Shown here: positions 12,030 through 23,807 of the stretch, piece by piece
Position numbering within the stretch: position 1 is the stretch's first letter
Layout of the letters: the number at the start of each line of letters is the position of its first letter
Assembly: GCA_029532415.1 (NCBI GenBank)
Contig: JAQOTA010000054.1
Coordinates: forward strand, 3,534,001-3,598,000
Reading direction: 5' to 3'
DNA from: Marasmius tenuissimus
Lineage: Eukaryota > Basidiomycota > Agaricomycetes > Agaricales > Marasmiaceae
DNA: 64,000 nt
Position numbers and translations under genes: made by a program
Notes under the pieces: generated by a model
What the model was told of the DNA's origin: nothing
The model's input: only the letters and a program-made list of their open reading frames with translations
Databases searched by the model: none

Positions 12030-15000
12030 ATGCTCTTGCTGCGGGATAACAGGGCGAACTCGGATTTCGACGATGGAGTATGGGAGCGACAAGAGACCAA
12101 GTGAGTCTACTCTTGTATTTGTTGAGATTCCAATTCTCAGGTCGTGGTTAACCACCGAGAATACTTTTGACAGCCTGGACGAGTTCTGCAGACACCTCAA
12201 GAGTAATGGCCACGAAGCAAGGAAAGCTATGAACTCCGTTTCTCCGCAAACTGCACCTTCGCTCATGGATACGATCCAATTCGTGCGTTCCGCCAATCTC
12301 GCTAATAGCACGTCGAACTCAGCAAATTTTCATAGCATCTGGATAGCGCAGGAAGCCATCAAGACCATAACCTCCGCAGAGTTTGCATTCAGTGTCTTCT
12401 TCATCTGAACAAGTACCACGGCTCCCTACCCCCCTCGATCTATCTTTCGAATGTTATCAAGGAGGGTTCGCACCCCGTCGCCGGTGGCGGTTTCTCTGTA
12501 AGACACATCATATGAAAGCCGCAGAACTGCAGTTTTCTCACTCAGTTTCTTCGTTACAGGATATCTGGAAAGGCCGTCTCGAAAATCATGAACCAGTCTG
12601 TCTCAAGGTTTTGCGCGTCTACACTGAGAGCTTTGACAAGAAAAAGTTATTGAAGGTACATCTGGCGTTTATCCATTGTCAACCTCCTGAACTCGCTCAG
12701 ACTTACGATGATACGCATCCAGCAACTGGGCAACGAAGTTCTCATTTGGCGCCAACTTCAACATTCAAACATCCAACGATTTCTTGGTATCGCGACCGAG
12801 TTATTTCAACCCAGTTACTGCATCATCTCGCCATGGATGGCGAACGGGAACATCATGGCTTACTGTCGGCGACACAATTCGAGTTTCGATGTCAAGATTA
12901 TGATGGTACGAGCTATCAATTTCAATCAGAATTGCGGAGGCTTACAGTCGTTTATGTAGATCAAGGAAATATGTGAAGGCGTTCGGTATCTCCATGAGCA
13001 CAATCCCCCGATAGTACACAGTGACATTAAAGGCGTTCGTCACCCTTTCATCTCGATCTCTCTGAGCCCCGCTGATTCGTCTATAATCACAGATGAACGT
13101 TCTAGTCTGTGACGAGGGCCATTGCCGGATTAGCGACTTCGGGCTCTGTACCATTGAAGATGACTCGCCAACAGGTCGTGTCAGTGAAAGCACGAGCCAG
13201 GCGGCGATGCGAGGTTCGGTTCCCTGGCTTGCGCCAGAGTTGATGAACCCTGGTTGCGTCGAATCGCCAAATCGAACGACACGGGACATTTATGCGCTGG
13301 GGTGCACCATGTATGAGGTACATTGATACCTTACCTTGTGTTTTTTCTACATTAGATTCACCATTTCATAGATATTCGCAGGGAATCCACCATTCTCTGA
13401 CAGGAAGATGGATCTTCAGATAATTCTTGCAGTCCTGAACGGCATGCGACCATCACGACCGGCGGAATGCACTGATCAGCTCTGGATGATCATCGAGAGA
13501 TGTTGGAGCGAAGAGTCTGGATCGCGACTTATCGCATCCCAAGTTGTTGCCCTTTTGGTCGAACCTGCTCTTACAGCCCTCTCCGCCCCCAGCAATATCT
13601 CTGTCGTTCACACGAAGGGAGTCGAGCTTGTAGGTAGAGTGGAAGGGATCAAGTCTCACCCTGAAGACTCGCCATCCCGAGCCAAGCCTCTCCTCCCAAC
13701 GAGCTCTATTCCTCGTAGGCAAGACGAAGTGTCTCCAGTCTGCAGCTCGAGGAAGAGGGGTATAGGCGAAGTTGACTCTCCCATCGAATCCGAGCCTCTA
13801 GCCAAGCGGCGTCTCCCTTCCCCGTTGGGAGGTAATGATGAGCATTGGGACGTCACTATCAGAGATGAAGCAACGGAGCAGGAAGGGGATGGTGGGTATA
13901 ATTGGCAGGTAAGCTGCGGTTACACTTGAGATTCTGTCTATAATCGCTGAACTTTTGTCAGGCCTACCCGGACTCAAAATGGTCAGTATTCAGAGAACTT
14001 CTTTCCGTCCCATCCCGCCGTACCTTTCTCGCATTTCCGCTCCGCCGTCTCAGCTACTGATATCTACCTTCTTGTATTGCCTTTCAGGCAATGGAGTGAT
14101 TACGATCTGCCGACTCTTCAAGACAGCCTAAAGTGCTCGAACAAGCAGCCTCGTCCGGACAGCGAGTGTGATGATGTTGTGGATAATCCTACTGAAAGCG
14201 ACGAGGGTGAGGACAGGGACGGCAAACAGGGCAAGACGTGAGTGACAACCGCGTACTTTTTTTCTCGTCTTCCTTTACTCAACCCAGTTCTTCTTGAGTG
14301 GTGCTTGTTCACGTTGTAAACACCTCAAGGTACAATGCGTGTTCAAGACCGACACAGTTCCATGTGAGCGGTGTTTGAATGGTGACCATAAATGCAGGAT
14401 ACCTGAAAGAGTGGCGCCGTCGTGAGCTCAATCCCACAACTGGTTATATTCTCCAGCTCACGTCGTGACATAGGAAACGCGAACGTCTCCTTCGTGCATC
14501 CTGGCCAGACGAATGCAATGAATACGATCAACCTGAAAATCAGTACCAAGGCGACGAATCACCGCCATTCGCACCCGAACCAAAGCAGGACGGGATGTGA
14601 GTGCCATCAGTATTGCATCAAATTACTTTGCACTTAATATTGGCACCAGTGATTTTTACTCGTCACATTCGAAGGGAGGAACGCAGGAGGGCGATGATCT
14701 GCTTGACCTGCTCGGTTTACGCTCAGTAGTATCCATGACCAGCATATTCAACGGCACGATCGATACAACGGACACGAGGGGCTCAGAAGAGCAGCCTCGG
14801 CCGCACGGCCAGTTTGACGATGCTGCGGGCGATGTCGCTGAAAGCAGCAACCGTGACCATGAGGAAAACCAAAAGGGCAAGAGGCGAGTAACAATTGCTT
14901 CCGCTGTCTTCCTCCTTTGTTGACTCCGACATCTCCAGTGGTGCCTGCCAACGCTGCAAAGCCCTCAAGGTTCGATGCGAATTCTGGACCGACACGGATC

Positions 15001-15874
15001 CCCGGTGTAAGCGGTGTTTGAATGGTGGTCATGAATGCTTTATACCCGCAAGAAAGAAGCGAATAACCCCACCGTGAGTTTAGTTCTCGACCTGGTCAAT
15101 TATACTCTCTAGCTTACGTTCGGCCATAGGAAACGCGAACACCTTCTCGCTGAAATCCAAAAACGGGCAGAAACGATTGAGAAGCTCATGGCCCAATTGG
15201 CTGAAGAGGAGAAGTCCGAGCAGAATCTCCCCTGGCCCAGTTCATCTACCTCCGGTGACGTCTTCGGGCCATCTTCCTCCAATCTTCCGCCTTCCTCAGG
15301 CTCACCCCTCGACGAGCCCCCGAACGAAATGAGTGGGGAGGAAAACAGGGTGGTTGAGGATTGGATTGTTAAGGCGCGAGAGTCATGGACCGAGTTCGGT
15401 GGCGTCATGGGCGTTGGTGGGGGCACGCCCAAGAGGCATATCGGTGAAGGGGGCTTGGCAGACTCTTCTAGCGAAGATGAGGATTTTTCCGATGATGATG
15501 ACGACACCGATGGCTATGACATTGAGATAGTCGACGTCGACTTCGACGGGTCCTCCGCCTTCGATTCTGTGAGGCAGAAGTCTCGAGTAGGCAGCCGACG
15601 TGGTTCTACGTCGAGCACCACCAGTCTTCCTCAGCCGAGCAGATACAGTGCTGGAGCTGAGTTCCCTGCGATACCCGACGAGGCTGCGCCTTTTGGATTG
15701 ATGGCCGAGATGAGTTTGAGGCCGGGGCGCAATAAGGTCACACATTCTTTTGGAAGTGACTCCACGCAGGATGATATATGGGATGACATTTCCGTCCAAG
15801 ATGCCTGGAAAAGTTTTCGGGGGAGGGTTGGGACTTCAGAACTCGTTGGTGTTCCTTCCGCCCTCCGAGTCTGA
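12030..15874 (+). CDS. K2: TKL-like kinase with two Zn2Cys6 clusters and coiled coil
   Basis: Paralogue of K1 with the same N-terminal module (start MLLLRDN), the same kinase exons and intron positions, and intact catalytic elements: VCLKVLRVY, LGNEVLIW, HSDIKG, ISDFGLC, LAPELM. The linker holds SSRKRG, GEVDSPIE and KRRL, a bipartite nuclear-signal-like segment. The tail then has two Zn2Cys6 clusters (14306-14395 and 14946-15039), each followed by a spliced KRER/KREH segment. After the second comes a heptad-like helix (LLAEIQKRAETIEKLMAQL) suited to dimerisation, then an acidic Ser/Asp-rich region, and the C-terminal motif AWKSFR / RVGTSELVGVPS. The two cluster-plus-flank units are clearly an internal exon duplication. 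The intron before the second cluster starts with GC instead of GT. K2 is therefore predicted to be an active kinase able to bind DNA; its substrates are unknown. Confidence 0.75.
14306..14395 (+). other. First Zn2Cys6 cluster in K2
   Basis: Cysteine spacing C-x2-C-x6-C-x8-C-x2-C-x6-C (GACSRCKHLKVQC, then PCERCLNGDHKC). It is read after an intron whose acceptor ends TTCTTGAG at 14298. Confidence 0.88.
14884..14938 (+). other. GC-AG intron in K2
   Basis: The donor reads AAGAG/GCGAGTAAC and the acceptor CTCCAG. The paralogous intron before the first zinc cluster has AAGAC/GTGAGTGAC. The equivalent position and matching flanks show that a GT donor changed to GC after the duplication; removal of these 55 bp joins the frame exactly to GACQRCK. 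Confidence 0.8.
14946..15039 (+). other. Second Zn2Cys6 cluster in K2
   Basis: Spacing C-x2-C-x6-C-x9-C-x2-C-x6-C (GACQRCKALKVRC, then RCKRCLNGGHEC), nearly the same as the first cluster. It is followed across an intron by KREHLLAEIQ, the start of a dimerisation-type helix. Confidence 0.88.
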
Positions 15875-16288
15875 GGGGGAGAGGTGGGCAGCCCCTTCAT
15901 CTCGCTCGGACAGAACCCTAGGCCTTGGCTTTGTCGCAGCAGTCATGGGCCTGTCTACACCGGCTCTGTTCAGAGTATCTCAGAGCATCTGTGAATATAA
16001 ATCTGGAAATTCTCATGTACTTCTCGCCTTCATAGCATTCATTGGTGTATGGCTTGTCTTTACAGTCCAAGCGCGCTTAATACTCGATTATCGTACCCAG
16101 GTCACGAGAGCCTCCGCATGTTGCATGGAGCACTCTTGGTCCGGGAGAACAGGTAGACTAAGACGCGTCCTGAATCGACCGTGCCATGCCGTAACCTGCT
16201 CACCTGATCAAGCGAATATTGAGACTCAGACACCTTACCTAGACAATGAAGTGAACCCCGCTTCTTTTTAACTACCACCACTAGTACT
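15875..16288. other. K2-L1 intergenic region
   Basis: 3' flank of K2 and former promoter of L1. No gene recognised. Confidence 0.5.
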
Positions 16289-17291
16289 GGCACTTCAAGG
16301 GATCACCCAAATCGTCGAGGTCGTGGCCATCATCCGAACCGGAATCGACGAGGAGCACAATTAAGAGGAGTTCGAGGGGGTCGTGGTCGTGGTGGTAACA
16401 CTGGTCGCGGTGGTCGCGGTACCCGGAGAGGAGGACAGCCAAACTTCGTTCCCTACGTTCAGCCTATGTTCAGCCATCATTTCCGTCAGATGCCACTCTC
16501 AATCTGTACCACACAAACGACCCAGAGATCAACACAAAGTTCAATCAGCCTGGAATCAAGCGTGTCAAGTTTGGTGTAGATTTCAACGTCAGAGAGTGGT
16601 ACCGGTAGCGTTTTCTCAGCTCAGAACACCGGAAACTGAATAAGCGGCAGCTCGCATCCTCAAGCTGTGTCTTCCGTCCCCGGCCTCATGAACACACTTC
16701 AAGTAATATCCCTCGGAGACTCTGACACGGGCAACGGCTGGCTTCTCACCGACACAGGCATCCAATCTTTCCTCTCGAATGCCATCAGCGCCTTGTCTCT
16801 CTCACGCTCGATGTATGTACAAAACTCACAAACGAAGCACTCACACATGCACTAGAATCATGTCCTCGTCTCGAATATTTCCGGATCACTGGCAACGATA
16901 AAGTGAAAGGGAAAATCGACGACAGCGTGGTTCAGATTTTGAAAGAGAGGGAGACCCTGGGCAGCAGTTTGAAGGATCTGGTACTCTATGATCAATACAT
17001 CTCCACGTTCAAGGCCGAGTTTGAGGATCTCTCGACCGCGAGAAAGGATTTAACCATTGGTACGAGTAGAACATTAGGGTGCGTTCCAGTATCGCATTGT
17101 TTCGAAGTAATTTGTGTGCTAACCATCATCTATCGCGTCTTAGGGACAGTATAGGAGCCAATATGATAGCAGCAATGACGGGTGGAGCATCGTTAACTGC
17201 ATGGAGAGATGGGAAGGCCGTTCACGAGGAGACCGATATGGGATTCTATGGTCCAGGAGGGTACGAAACGCCGTTCTACGACTTTTATTGA
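16289..17291 (+). pseudogene. L1: broken RGG-box/leucine-rich-repeat gene
   Basis: Aligns over its whole length with L2 and L3, but is disrupted. The position of the L2 start ATG reads AGG here. The Arg/Gly-rich segment is intact (for example GGRGRGGNTGRGGRG). An 11-bp tandem duplication at about 16458-16479 (GTTCAGCCTAT followed by GTTCAGCCATC) shifts the frame after PYVQP. A second shift lies near 16785-16835, in the leucine-rich segment that reads SLSLDSCTKL in L2. Downstream pieces (KGKIDDSVVQILKERETLG, then NMIAAMTGGASLTAW and the final GPGGY segment) remain recognisable. The C-terminal exon still ends in a stop at the same place as L2. Call: pseudogene, with good confidence because two independent lesions and the start loss coincide. 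Confidence 0.8.
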
Positions 17292-18132
17292 AGGACATGC
17301 GTGATCATTTTTTGAGTTTCTGATCGCTGCGATGGATCTGTATATCAGCCTCTGATAGTCCACTTACCTTATCACAGAAATTCCCATGTCATTATTGCCT
17401 TGACAAAAGGTACACTCGAATACCACAATAGGTCAACAGCTCGTACAGAGCGTAAATTTCCGCTCATCAATAGGGATGGAGAAGGTGAGAGAGAAAGTAG
17501 CCTCTTGGTCCTTAGAATGTAGTAGTTTGAAGCACGTGGCAAGACGCGTTCACGCGTGATGTGGTGATGCGATGCGAAGCAGCGGCACAAGCCAAGTTGT
17601 CCTTTCCTCCAGACTATCACCACTCCCGAAATGTTATTTCATCAAGAAAATTGCAGCTGCTTCACGGAATGTGGATAGGGAACATAACGAAGCAGAGATC
17701 GAAGAGGCCAGGTTCATCGCGCTGGTCGTACTAAGCGCAGGAGCTCGTGGTTGACGCACGACTTTCAACGCGCGGAACATCAAACGCTTCAAATTTCGCT
17801 CGACCAAATGTACCTTTCAAGAGCTACTCTCAGTCATACTGCGCTTGCTACCTCAACTTCTGACAACTGCAAGACAGAAAGTCGACTGACCAGACTGAGA
17901 CGTGGTATATCAGACTTCAAACTCCGTGATCAACGACGACTCACGAGACCCCGGCGGTCAATACGGCGACGAACAAATTAGCTTCAATATAAAGCCACAT
18001 CAGCCCAATAGCAGTCATCTACGAATTCAGATTAGACCCACGCCCCTACTTTCTCATGGCATCCACAGACCCCAACGACGCATGGCAGTGTTCTTTTGAA
18101 CCTGTATGCCGATAACAAGTCACTCCCAAGAG
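17292..18132. other. L1-K3 intergenic region with relic L-gene 5' flank
   Basis: The first 250 bp match the 3' flank of L2. The stretch 17540-17633 (CGCGTGATG... CTTTCCTCCAGACTATCACC... ATG) matches the 5' flank and start of L3 at 30425-30516, so a fragment of another L-gene promoter appears to lie here. The K3 promoter side holds GGCGGTCAATACGGCGAC at 17953-17970, similar to the element upstream of K4 and K5. Confidence 0.5.
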
Positions 18133-18930
18133 ATGTGTGTGTTACGGGACAATGGGACCAAGCACTCCGATGGTGATGGGTTTTGGAACGATGAAGGTCA
18201 GGGGACGAGGTGAGCCGCTTTTTTTGGTGCTCTCGAGATTAAAGGAGATCGAGATTCGCAGGTCACCCACCGAGCATGTATCCACCGACTTGGACGAGTT
18301 CATCATTCATCTCAAAAGGCACGGGCAAGAAGTTGGGAAAGCCATAGACTCCGTTTCTCCACGAACAGCGCCATCAGTCATGGAGACTATTCAACTCGTG
18401 CGTTCTCAACAGTCTTTCGCGAATGGTAGAAACTTAACATGTACTCAGCACCTGGACAGACAAAGCAGCCAAGAAGACACCACCCTCCGCAGGGCTTGCA
18501 TTCAGTGCCTTCTTCATCTGAACAAATACCACGGTTCCCTACCACTCTCATTCTTTCTCCCAAATATCGTGAAGGATGGGACCCATCCAGTCGCTGGCGG
18601 CGGGTTTGCTGTAAGGCACAGCATCATAAGTTGCACCACTACAATCGTCTCACGCAATTTCCCTTAGGATATCTGGAAAGGACGTCTCGAGAGTGGCCAC
18701 TTGGTCTGTCTTAAGGTTCTACGCGTTCACACTGGGAACTTCAACAAAAGAAACTTGATGAAGGTGCGTTCGGCGCCTAGCCTATGGTGGTATAACATCT
18801 ACTGAATAGTTACTTTCAGCAACTGGGTAATGAGGTCCTCATATGGCGCCAACTTCGCCACCCAAATGTTCATCCATTTTTGGGGGTCACAAACGAATTG
18901 TTCCAGCCGAGTTATTGCATTGTCTCACCT

Positions 18931-18933
18931 TAG
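18931..18933 (+). other. TAG in place of conserved Trp codon in K3
   Basis: The motif reads IVSP-stop-MPNGDVM in K3 but SPWM in K1, K2, K4 and K5. One base (G to A) separates TAG from TGG. It is located in the hinge region of the kinase domain. Confidence 0.9.
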
Positions 18934-20250
18934 ATGCCCAACGGTGACGTGATGTCTTATTCTCGTGAACGTAACTCGAGTTTTGAAGTCAAGATTACGA
19001 TGGTACGGATGGCTTATTGATTCAGGAAGAGCTTCACGACTAACTGGCAGACTTGCAGATGCGAGAATTGTGCGAAGGTTTACGCTATCTCCATGAACAC
19101 AATCCTCCGATAGTCCATAGCGATATCAAAAGCGTACGTCGACCGCCCGCTTTGAGTTTTTCTCCCCATTCATAAGCTACCTCCTCAGATGAACATTCTC
19201 GTCTCTGAAGAAGGCCGCTGTCACATCACCGACTTTGGACTCTGCGCCCTCGAAGATGACTCGCTAGAGGGGCATGTCAGTGAAACCACGAGTCAGGCGA
19301 TTATGCGAGGTTCGGTTCCCTGGCTTGCACCGGAGCTGATGAACCCAGGATGCGTCGAGACTCCAAAACAAACGACAAGGGATATTTATGCCCTAGGATG
19401 CACAATGTACGAAGTACGTGAATACAATAGAGTGTATCTGATTTTGGACTAACCACTTCGAAGGTATTCAGCGGCTCTCCACCCTTCGCTGATAGCAAGA
19501 TGGATGTGCAGATTATTCTATCGGTTCTGAAGGGTCTGCGACCGATGCGGCCCGCAGAATGCCCGCATTGGCTTTGGACCACTATCGGCAAATGCTGGAG
19601 CGAGAATCCTGGATCGCGGCCCACGGCCTCCACAATAGCCACTCTTCTGCTTAAGCCCGCTTTCACAACTCATTTGGCAGCCACTGTCCGCGCCATGAAT
19701 GAAGAGGAACCTGGGCAGTTACTTCGCCAGATGAGTCACGACTCTTCCTGCAAGCATGATGAAGGGACGTCGTCAGCCTCTCCCGATACAGAAAAGAGGG
19801 TCCAAAACGATATCGATTCCCCGATCGAATTCGAGACCTTGGCTAAGCGACGACGTGTCTCTTCTGATGACGAGCCCTTACCTCAAGAAACGGCCGCACA
19901 ACCGGCAGAAGAGGCAAGTGATAGACCATTCCAGCAGGAAGGATATGCTGGACATGGTCGGTCCGAGGTATGCTATGTTCGTGCTCCAGGAACTATCTTT
20001 GCAGTTTCTGAAAGCTTCACAGAGCCCAGGCACTTCGAGGGGTCCTCATAGCTCTTGGCCCCTGATTTTCCCCGCTCTGCCTGGACATGACGGTACTACG
20101 AGCCCTCCATCGACGCAACGCCGACCAGTACAGTCGGCTGGGTATTTCAAAGGCCCCGGCGTAGCTCAAGCTTCCAGAAGCACACTTTTGAAGTCTATAT
20201 CTCTTAATGGACCCACAACTCGGGCGAACACCAAAAGAGTCCCCTTAGCC

Positions 20251-20393
20251 TGTACCAACTGTCGAAGGCGTCACATCGTGGTATGTGGCTTGTAAGTTAC
20301 TCCTCACAAAATTCCGAATTAACTCAGCCTTTGAAGTGCAACATGATTGGTGAGCAACCGTGCGATTCTTGTATGAAGAGGGGCCTCGACTGT
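20251..20393 (+). other. Zn2Cys6 cluster in K3, split by an intron
   Basis: CTNCRRRHIV precedes an intron starting at 20281 (GTATGTGG). The remainder reads CNMIGEQPC then DSCMKRGLDC. The basic CTNCRRRH form is that of classical Gal4-like regulators and is not a copy of the K1/K2 cluster, so this tail has a different origin. Confidence 0.8.
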
Positions 20394-20879
20394 AGACTCG
20401 AGACTGAGGCCGATGACGATGGGTCCAAACTCCGCGACTCAACGGCGTCGCCAGAGGAAAGTGCCGCAACTGCGGAGCCAGGGGTTGCGAACATCGTTGC
20501 CTCGCCAAACCCTACCACAATGGGTGAAGAGTATACCGAGCTAAATTCCGCCGATAAAACAATTGACCCAGGAACCTCGATGATTCCGCATCCTCCGATG
20601 TTCCAGCTACCAGCGTGGTCACCCAAGGCTAATGTGCGGGAATTTGAGAGTAAAGGACCTCACTTGACTCCCGAGGACATGCCCGACGCTATGTGGGAGA
20701 ATGTTTCGCTTCGAGTGGCTTGGAAGGCCTTCCGAGCAAGGGTTGGGGCGTCCGAGCTTGACTGTGTCTATTTATTTTCCGGATTGACTGAGCCGTGTCC
20801 CTTCCATTACGCCTTGGCCAATTTTGACGTCGTATATCGGGATGAGCAGGGGAAGGGGTCGCCTTCAAGTTTACGGTAG

Positions 20880-22185
20880 CTTCGCGCCGTCGTGCTGCTA
20901 GGTATCGTCATGCAACCGTAGCGGCTAATGATTAGGTAGATTGGTTCGAACACAATTGTCACATGTATTCCAGGGTCTCAATGCAGTCTCTTGTGTAAAT
21001 TTCCCTCATCGTTCGCGGTCTGAGGTCCACCAAAGGGCTCTGACCAGGCTTCGATTCAGCATCGAGCGTCGTCGTGTATACCAAACAGACACCCCCGAAA
21101 CCGGACTTCTGGTACTGATCTTGGAGTCTCCCCACACTGGCGCACACTCATTGCCGAACCTTTAGGTTTGGCCTCTTACAGGATTGTGCAGGTTTTTCAA
21201 CCCATTTCCCACGCTCCTGATTTGGACGAGCGCGTTCATTTTTATGTACACTCTGAGTCTCCCCCCGTCTGTCGTCTGCCTATAATCCCGATGCCTAACC
21301 CGCCTTCGTCCTTCTATGCCTCTCCCGAAGGCTCTCTGTTGGACCTCACCGTGCCCACAACATTTTCATGCACTGCCGCCAATAGCCGGACCCCCTGCTG
21401 GATTCCAGTATCAGTTTACGGTGCGTAATGCTCGTTTTTTCTGCAACAAGCTCTCCTCTGACTGAAATGCAGTTTTATCTAGGACCGTTTCTTTAAGTCC
21501 CTTCATTTATCTTAGCTTAGAGACTGGACCCCATTCCGAGAACAATGCCATTCATTTTTGTGTGCCTCTTTCGTCTGACTGCCATTCTCGATAAGCTAAA
21601 TAAGTAATATAGTACCATAGTCAGGTGGCGTAAGTGAGCCCGAAGAATATCGTGCTCACTGCTCACTGACGCCTGTAGTTGCAGTGCTGCGACTATAGGC
21701 GTCGGTGACGACTGCTATGCTACTCCGACAGAGTGTGTTCAATGAGGCATGCAATAGAATTATTTCTCAAGTGCGAGCCATCAAATTTTGGCGGGGATTG
21801 GGTGCGGACGCTCAGACGGGGTTTTCTCACAACAGAGGTTCGGCCCGCGCCGCTTGCGGCCATCCCCCCCAGTCATTCAATCTTTACTATGTATTATGTG
21901 GTTCCATTAGTTACACGAGCAGGTTGCGAATGACAATGTCTTCGTGTTGAGGAGTAATCGACCTACGCGCTCCCACGCGCAGACTGGCTCTCTTCAGGGT
22001 ATTTGTGGATTCCGGGGATTCTCAGGCACATATGCCAATGGCAGAGTCCATAATTTAGGTTACTGTAAGCTCACGTGCTGAGTATGACGCGTTCGGTCGC
22101 GTCATGCCATAGCAGCTGTAGCCTGCCATGGCCCACCTAACTGATCTACTCTTCTTTCTCCAACCACACGGATACTGAAACTCCA
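20880..22185. other. K3-L2 intergenic region
   Basis: About 1.3 kb without a supported gene. The first 130 bp share GTCTCAATGCA and TCTCTT with the 3' flank of K4, indicating duplicated downstream sequence. Nothing else is recognised up to the L2 promoter. Confidence 0.5.
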
Positions 22186-23172
22186 ATGGACTACACAAAT
22201 CGTGGGAGCCGTGGCCACAGCTCAAAGCGCAATCGCGGGCGAGGAGCACAATCAAGAGGAGGTCGGGAGGATCGAGGGAGTCGCGGACAACGTGGTCGTG
22301 CCAGTACTAGTCGCGGTGGCCGCGGTAGCCGCACAGGAGGACAGCCAAGTTTCATACCCTATGTTCAGCCATCATTCGCCCCAGAAGCCATCCTCGATCT
22401 GCACCGCACAAACGAATCAGATTTCAACTCGAAGTTCAATCAGCCTGGAATAAAGTGTATCAAGTTTGGAGACTTCGACGTCAAAGAGTAAGTGGCACTA
22501 GTAGCCTTTTCTCAGCCTGGAAAGTGAGTGAGCAAATCGTAGTTCGCATCTTCAAGCCATGTCTTCCGTTCCCGGCCTCATGAACTCGCTTCAAGTGCTC
22601 TTCCTCGGCGACCCTGACACGGGCAGCGGCTGGCTTCTCACCGACATAGCCGTCCAATCTTTCCTCTCCCATGCTACCAATCTTGTTTCTCTATCACTCG
22701 ATTCATGCACAAAACTCACAAACGAAACGCTCATCTATGCACTGGAATCATGTCCTCGTCTTGAATATCTCCGAATCACCGGGCACGACAAACTGAAAGG
22801 GAAAATCGACGAGAGCGTGTTTCAGGTCTTGAAAGAGAGGGAGACCCTAGGCACCAACTTGCAGGAACTGGTGCTCTATGACCAGTATATCTCCACATCC
22901 AAGACCGAGTTCAAGGATTTCTCGACTGCGAGAAAGGATTTGACCATCGGTACGGGTGAAACGTTAGGGTGCGTTTCAGTGTGGCATTCTTCCATAGCAA
23001 TTGCCATTTTGACTATCATCATTTGTGCCTAAGGGATGGCATGGGAGCCAACATGATAGCAGCGCTGACGGGTGGTGCATCTTTGACTACATGGAAAGAT
23101 GGGAAGGTGGTACACGAGAAGACCGATATGGGGTACTATGGTCCAAGAGGGTATGAAGTCGACTTTTATTGA
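22186..23172 (+). CDS. L2: RGG-box/leucine-rich-repeat protein
   Basis: Three exons: 22186-22487, 22543-22968 and 23034-23172. The first encodes MDYTNRGSRGHSSKRNRGRG and further RG/RGG repeats, a typical RNA- or protein-binding disordered segment, then PYVQPSFAPEAILDLH. The second has leucine-rich-repeat-like units (LQVLFLGD, LVSLSLDSC, LEYLRITG, LQELVLYD), suggesting a small solenoid of F-box-LRR type without an F-box. The third ends in Gly-rich YYGPRGYEVDFY. Function not known; the combination suggests a binding adaptor. It is one of three paralogues interleaved with the kinases. The start ATG agrees with L3, whose first exon begins at the equivalent place. Confidence 0.75.
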
Positions 23173-23391
23173 AGGACCTGCGTGATTATTTCTCGAATCT
23201 CTGATTATTGCGACGGATCTGTATATTAGCCTCTGGTATAAGTCCACTCACCTTACAGAAAATCCCGTGTCGTCATAACCGTGACAAACGGTGGGACTCG
23301 AAACCATAATAGGTCGAAATTCGGCCATTGGTGCTCAACGAAAGTCTCCGCTCACCAATAGGGGATAGAGATTAAGAGAGCAAGTGGCCTC

Positions 23392-23613
23392 TTGGAAGGG
23401 AGGGATTGGAAGCACATGAAGCCACGAGAAGGGGTCTCTTATGAATACAGATTCGCTAGAGGCGGGGATTATTTCGGGAGAGATTCCATCGCTGATTCTG
23501 CCGAGTCCGACCGCTCATTCAGTGCTGTGGGAGGCGTTATCTGGGACTATGTTTCCCCCCAAGAGGCACGCAGGATGCTTCGAGCGAGGGTCGGAAATTT
23601 GGCTTGTCAGTAA
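23392..23613 (+). pseudogene. Orphan kinase C-terminal tail
   Basis: The frame ends with IWDYVSPQEARRMLRARVG followed by NLACQ and a stop. This is a decayed copy of the C-terminal motif of K1/K2/K5 (WDD, LQEAW, FR-x-RVG), preceded by a Ser/Asp-rich piece as in K2. No kinase domain lies upstream: the sequence before it is the L2 3' flank. It marks a deleted kinase copy or a recombination junction. Confidence 0.65.
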
Positions 23614-23774
23614 CCTCTGTAGATACCTGAACCTTCCTCTACACCTTTTGCAGTGACCTATCAGAGTGAAATCCTTCAGTTGTTAGCTCCCTAGCCTTGA
23701 TCGTATTGCTGTATCACTCATCTCTGGAGTTATGATGTATGATACCTTACTTAAGTTGTAAAGAGTTGCATTCC

Positions 23775-23807
23775 CGACGGTCAAAGCGGTGACTCGGCGA
23801 TTGCCGA
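23775..23807 (+). promoter_or_regulatory. Shared upstream element of K4
   Basis: CGACGGTCAAAGCGGT followed by an ACTCGGCGATTGCCGA stretch, about 170-200 bp before the K4 start. A near copy lies upstream of K5, and a weaker one upstream of K3 (17953-17970). Candidate common regulatory site; no known factor is assigned. Confidence 0.4.

Larger units (their letters stand above)
18133..20879 (+). pseudogene. K3: kinase/Zn2Cys6 paralogue with in-frame TAG in kinase domain
   Basis: Same layout as K1/K2: start MCVLRDNG, N-terminal module, kinase exons, nuclear-signal-like linker (EKR, DIDSPIE, LAKRRR), a Zn2Cys6 cluster (20251-20393, interrupted by an intron) and a C-terminal motif (AWKAFRARVGASEL). 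The C-terminus then diverges to a longer form containing TEPCPFH, shared with K4. Catalytic residues are present (HSDIKS, ITDFGLC, LAPELM). At 18931-18933 the codon for the Trp of the conserved SPWM motif is TAG; every other exon is open and splices cleanly. The zinc cluster is of the CTNCRRRH type, different from K1/K2. Two acceptors are possible (20325 or 20333); the latter gives canonical C-x2-C-x6-C spacing. It is a young pseudogene, or a gene whose product depends on read-through or editing. Confidence 0.65.
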
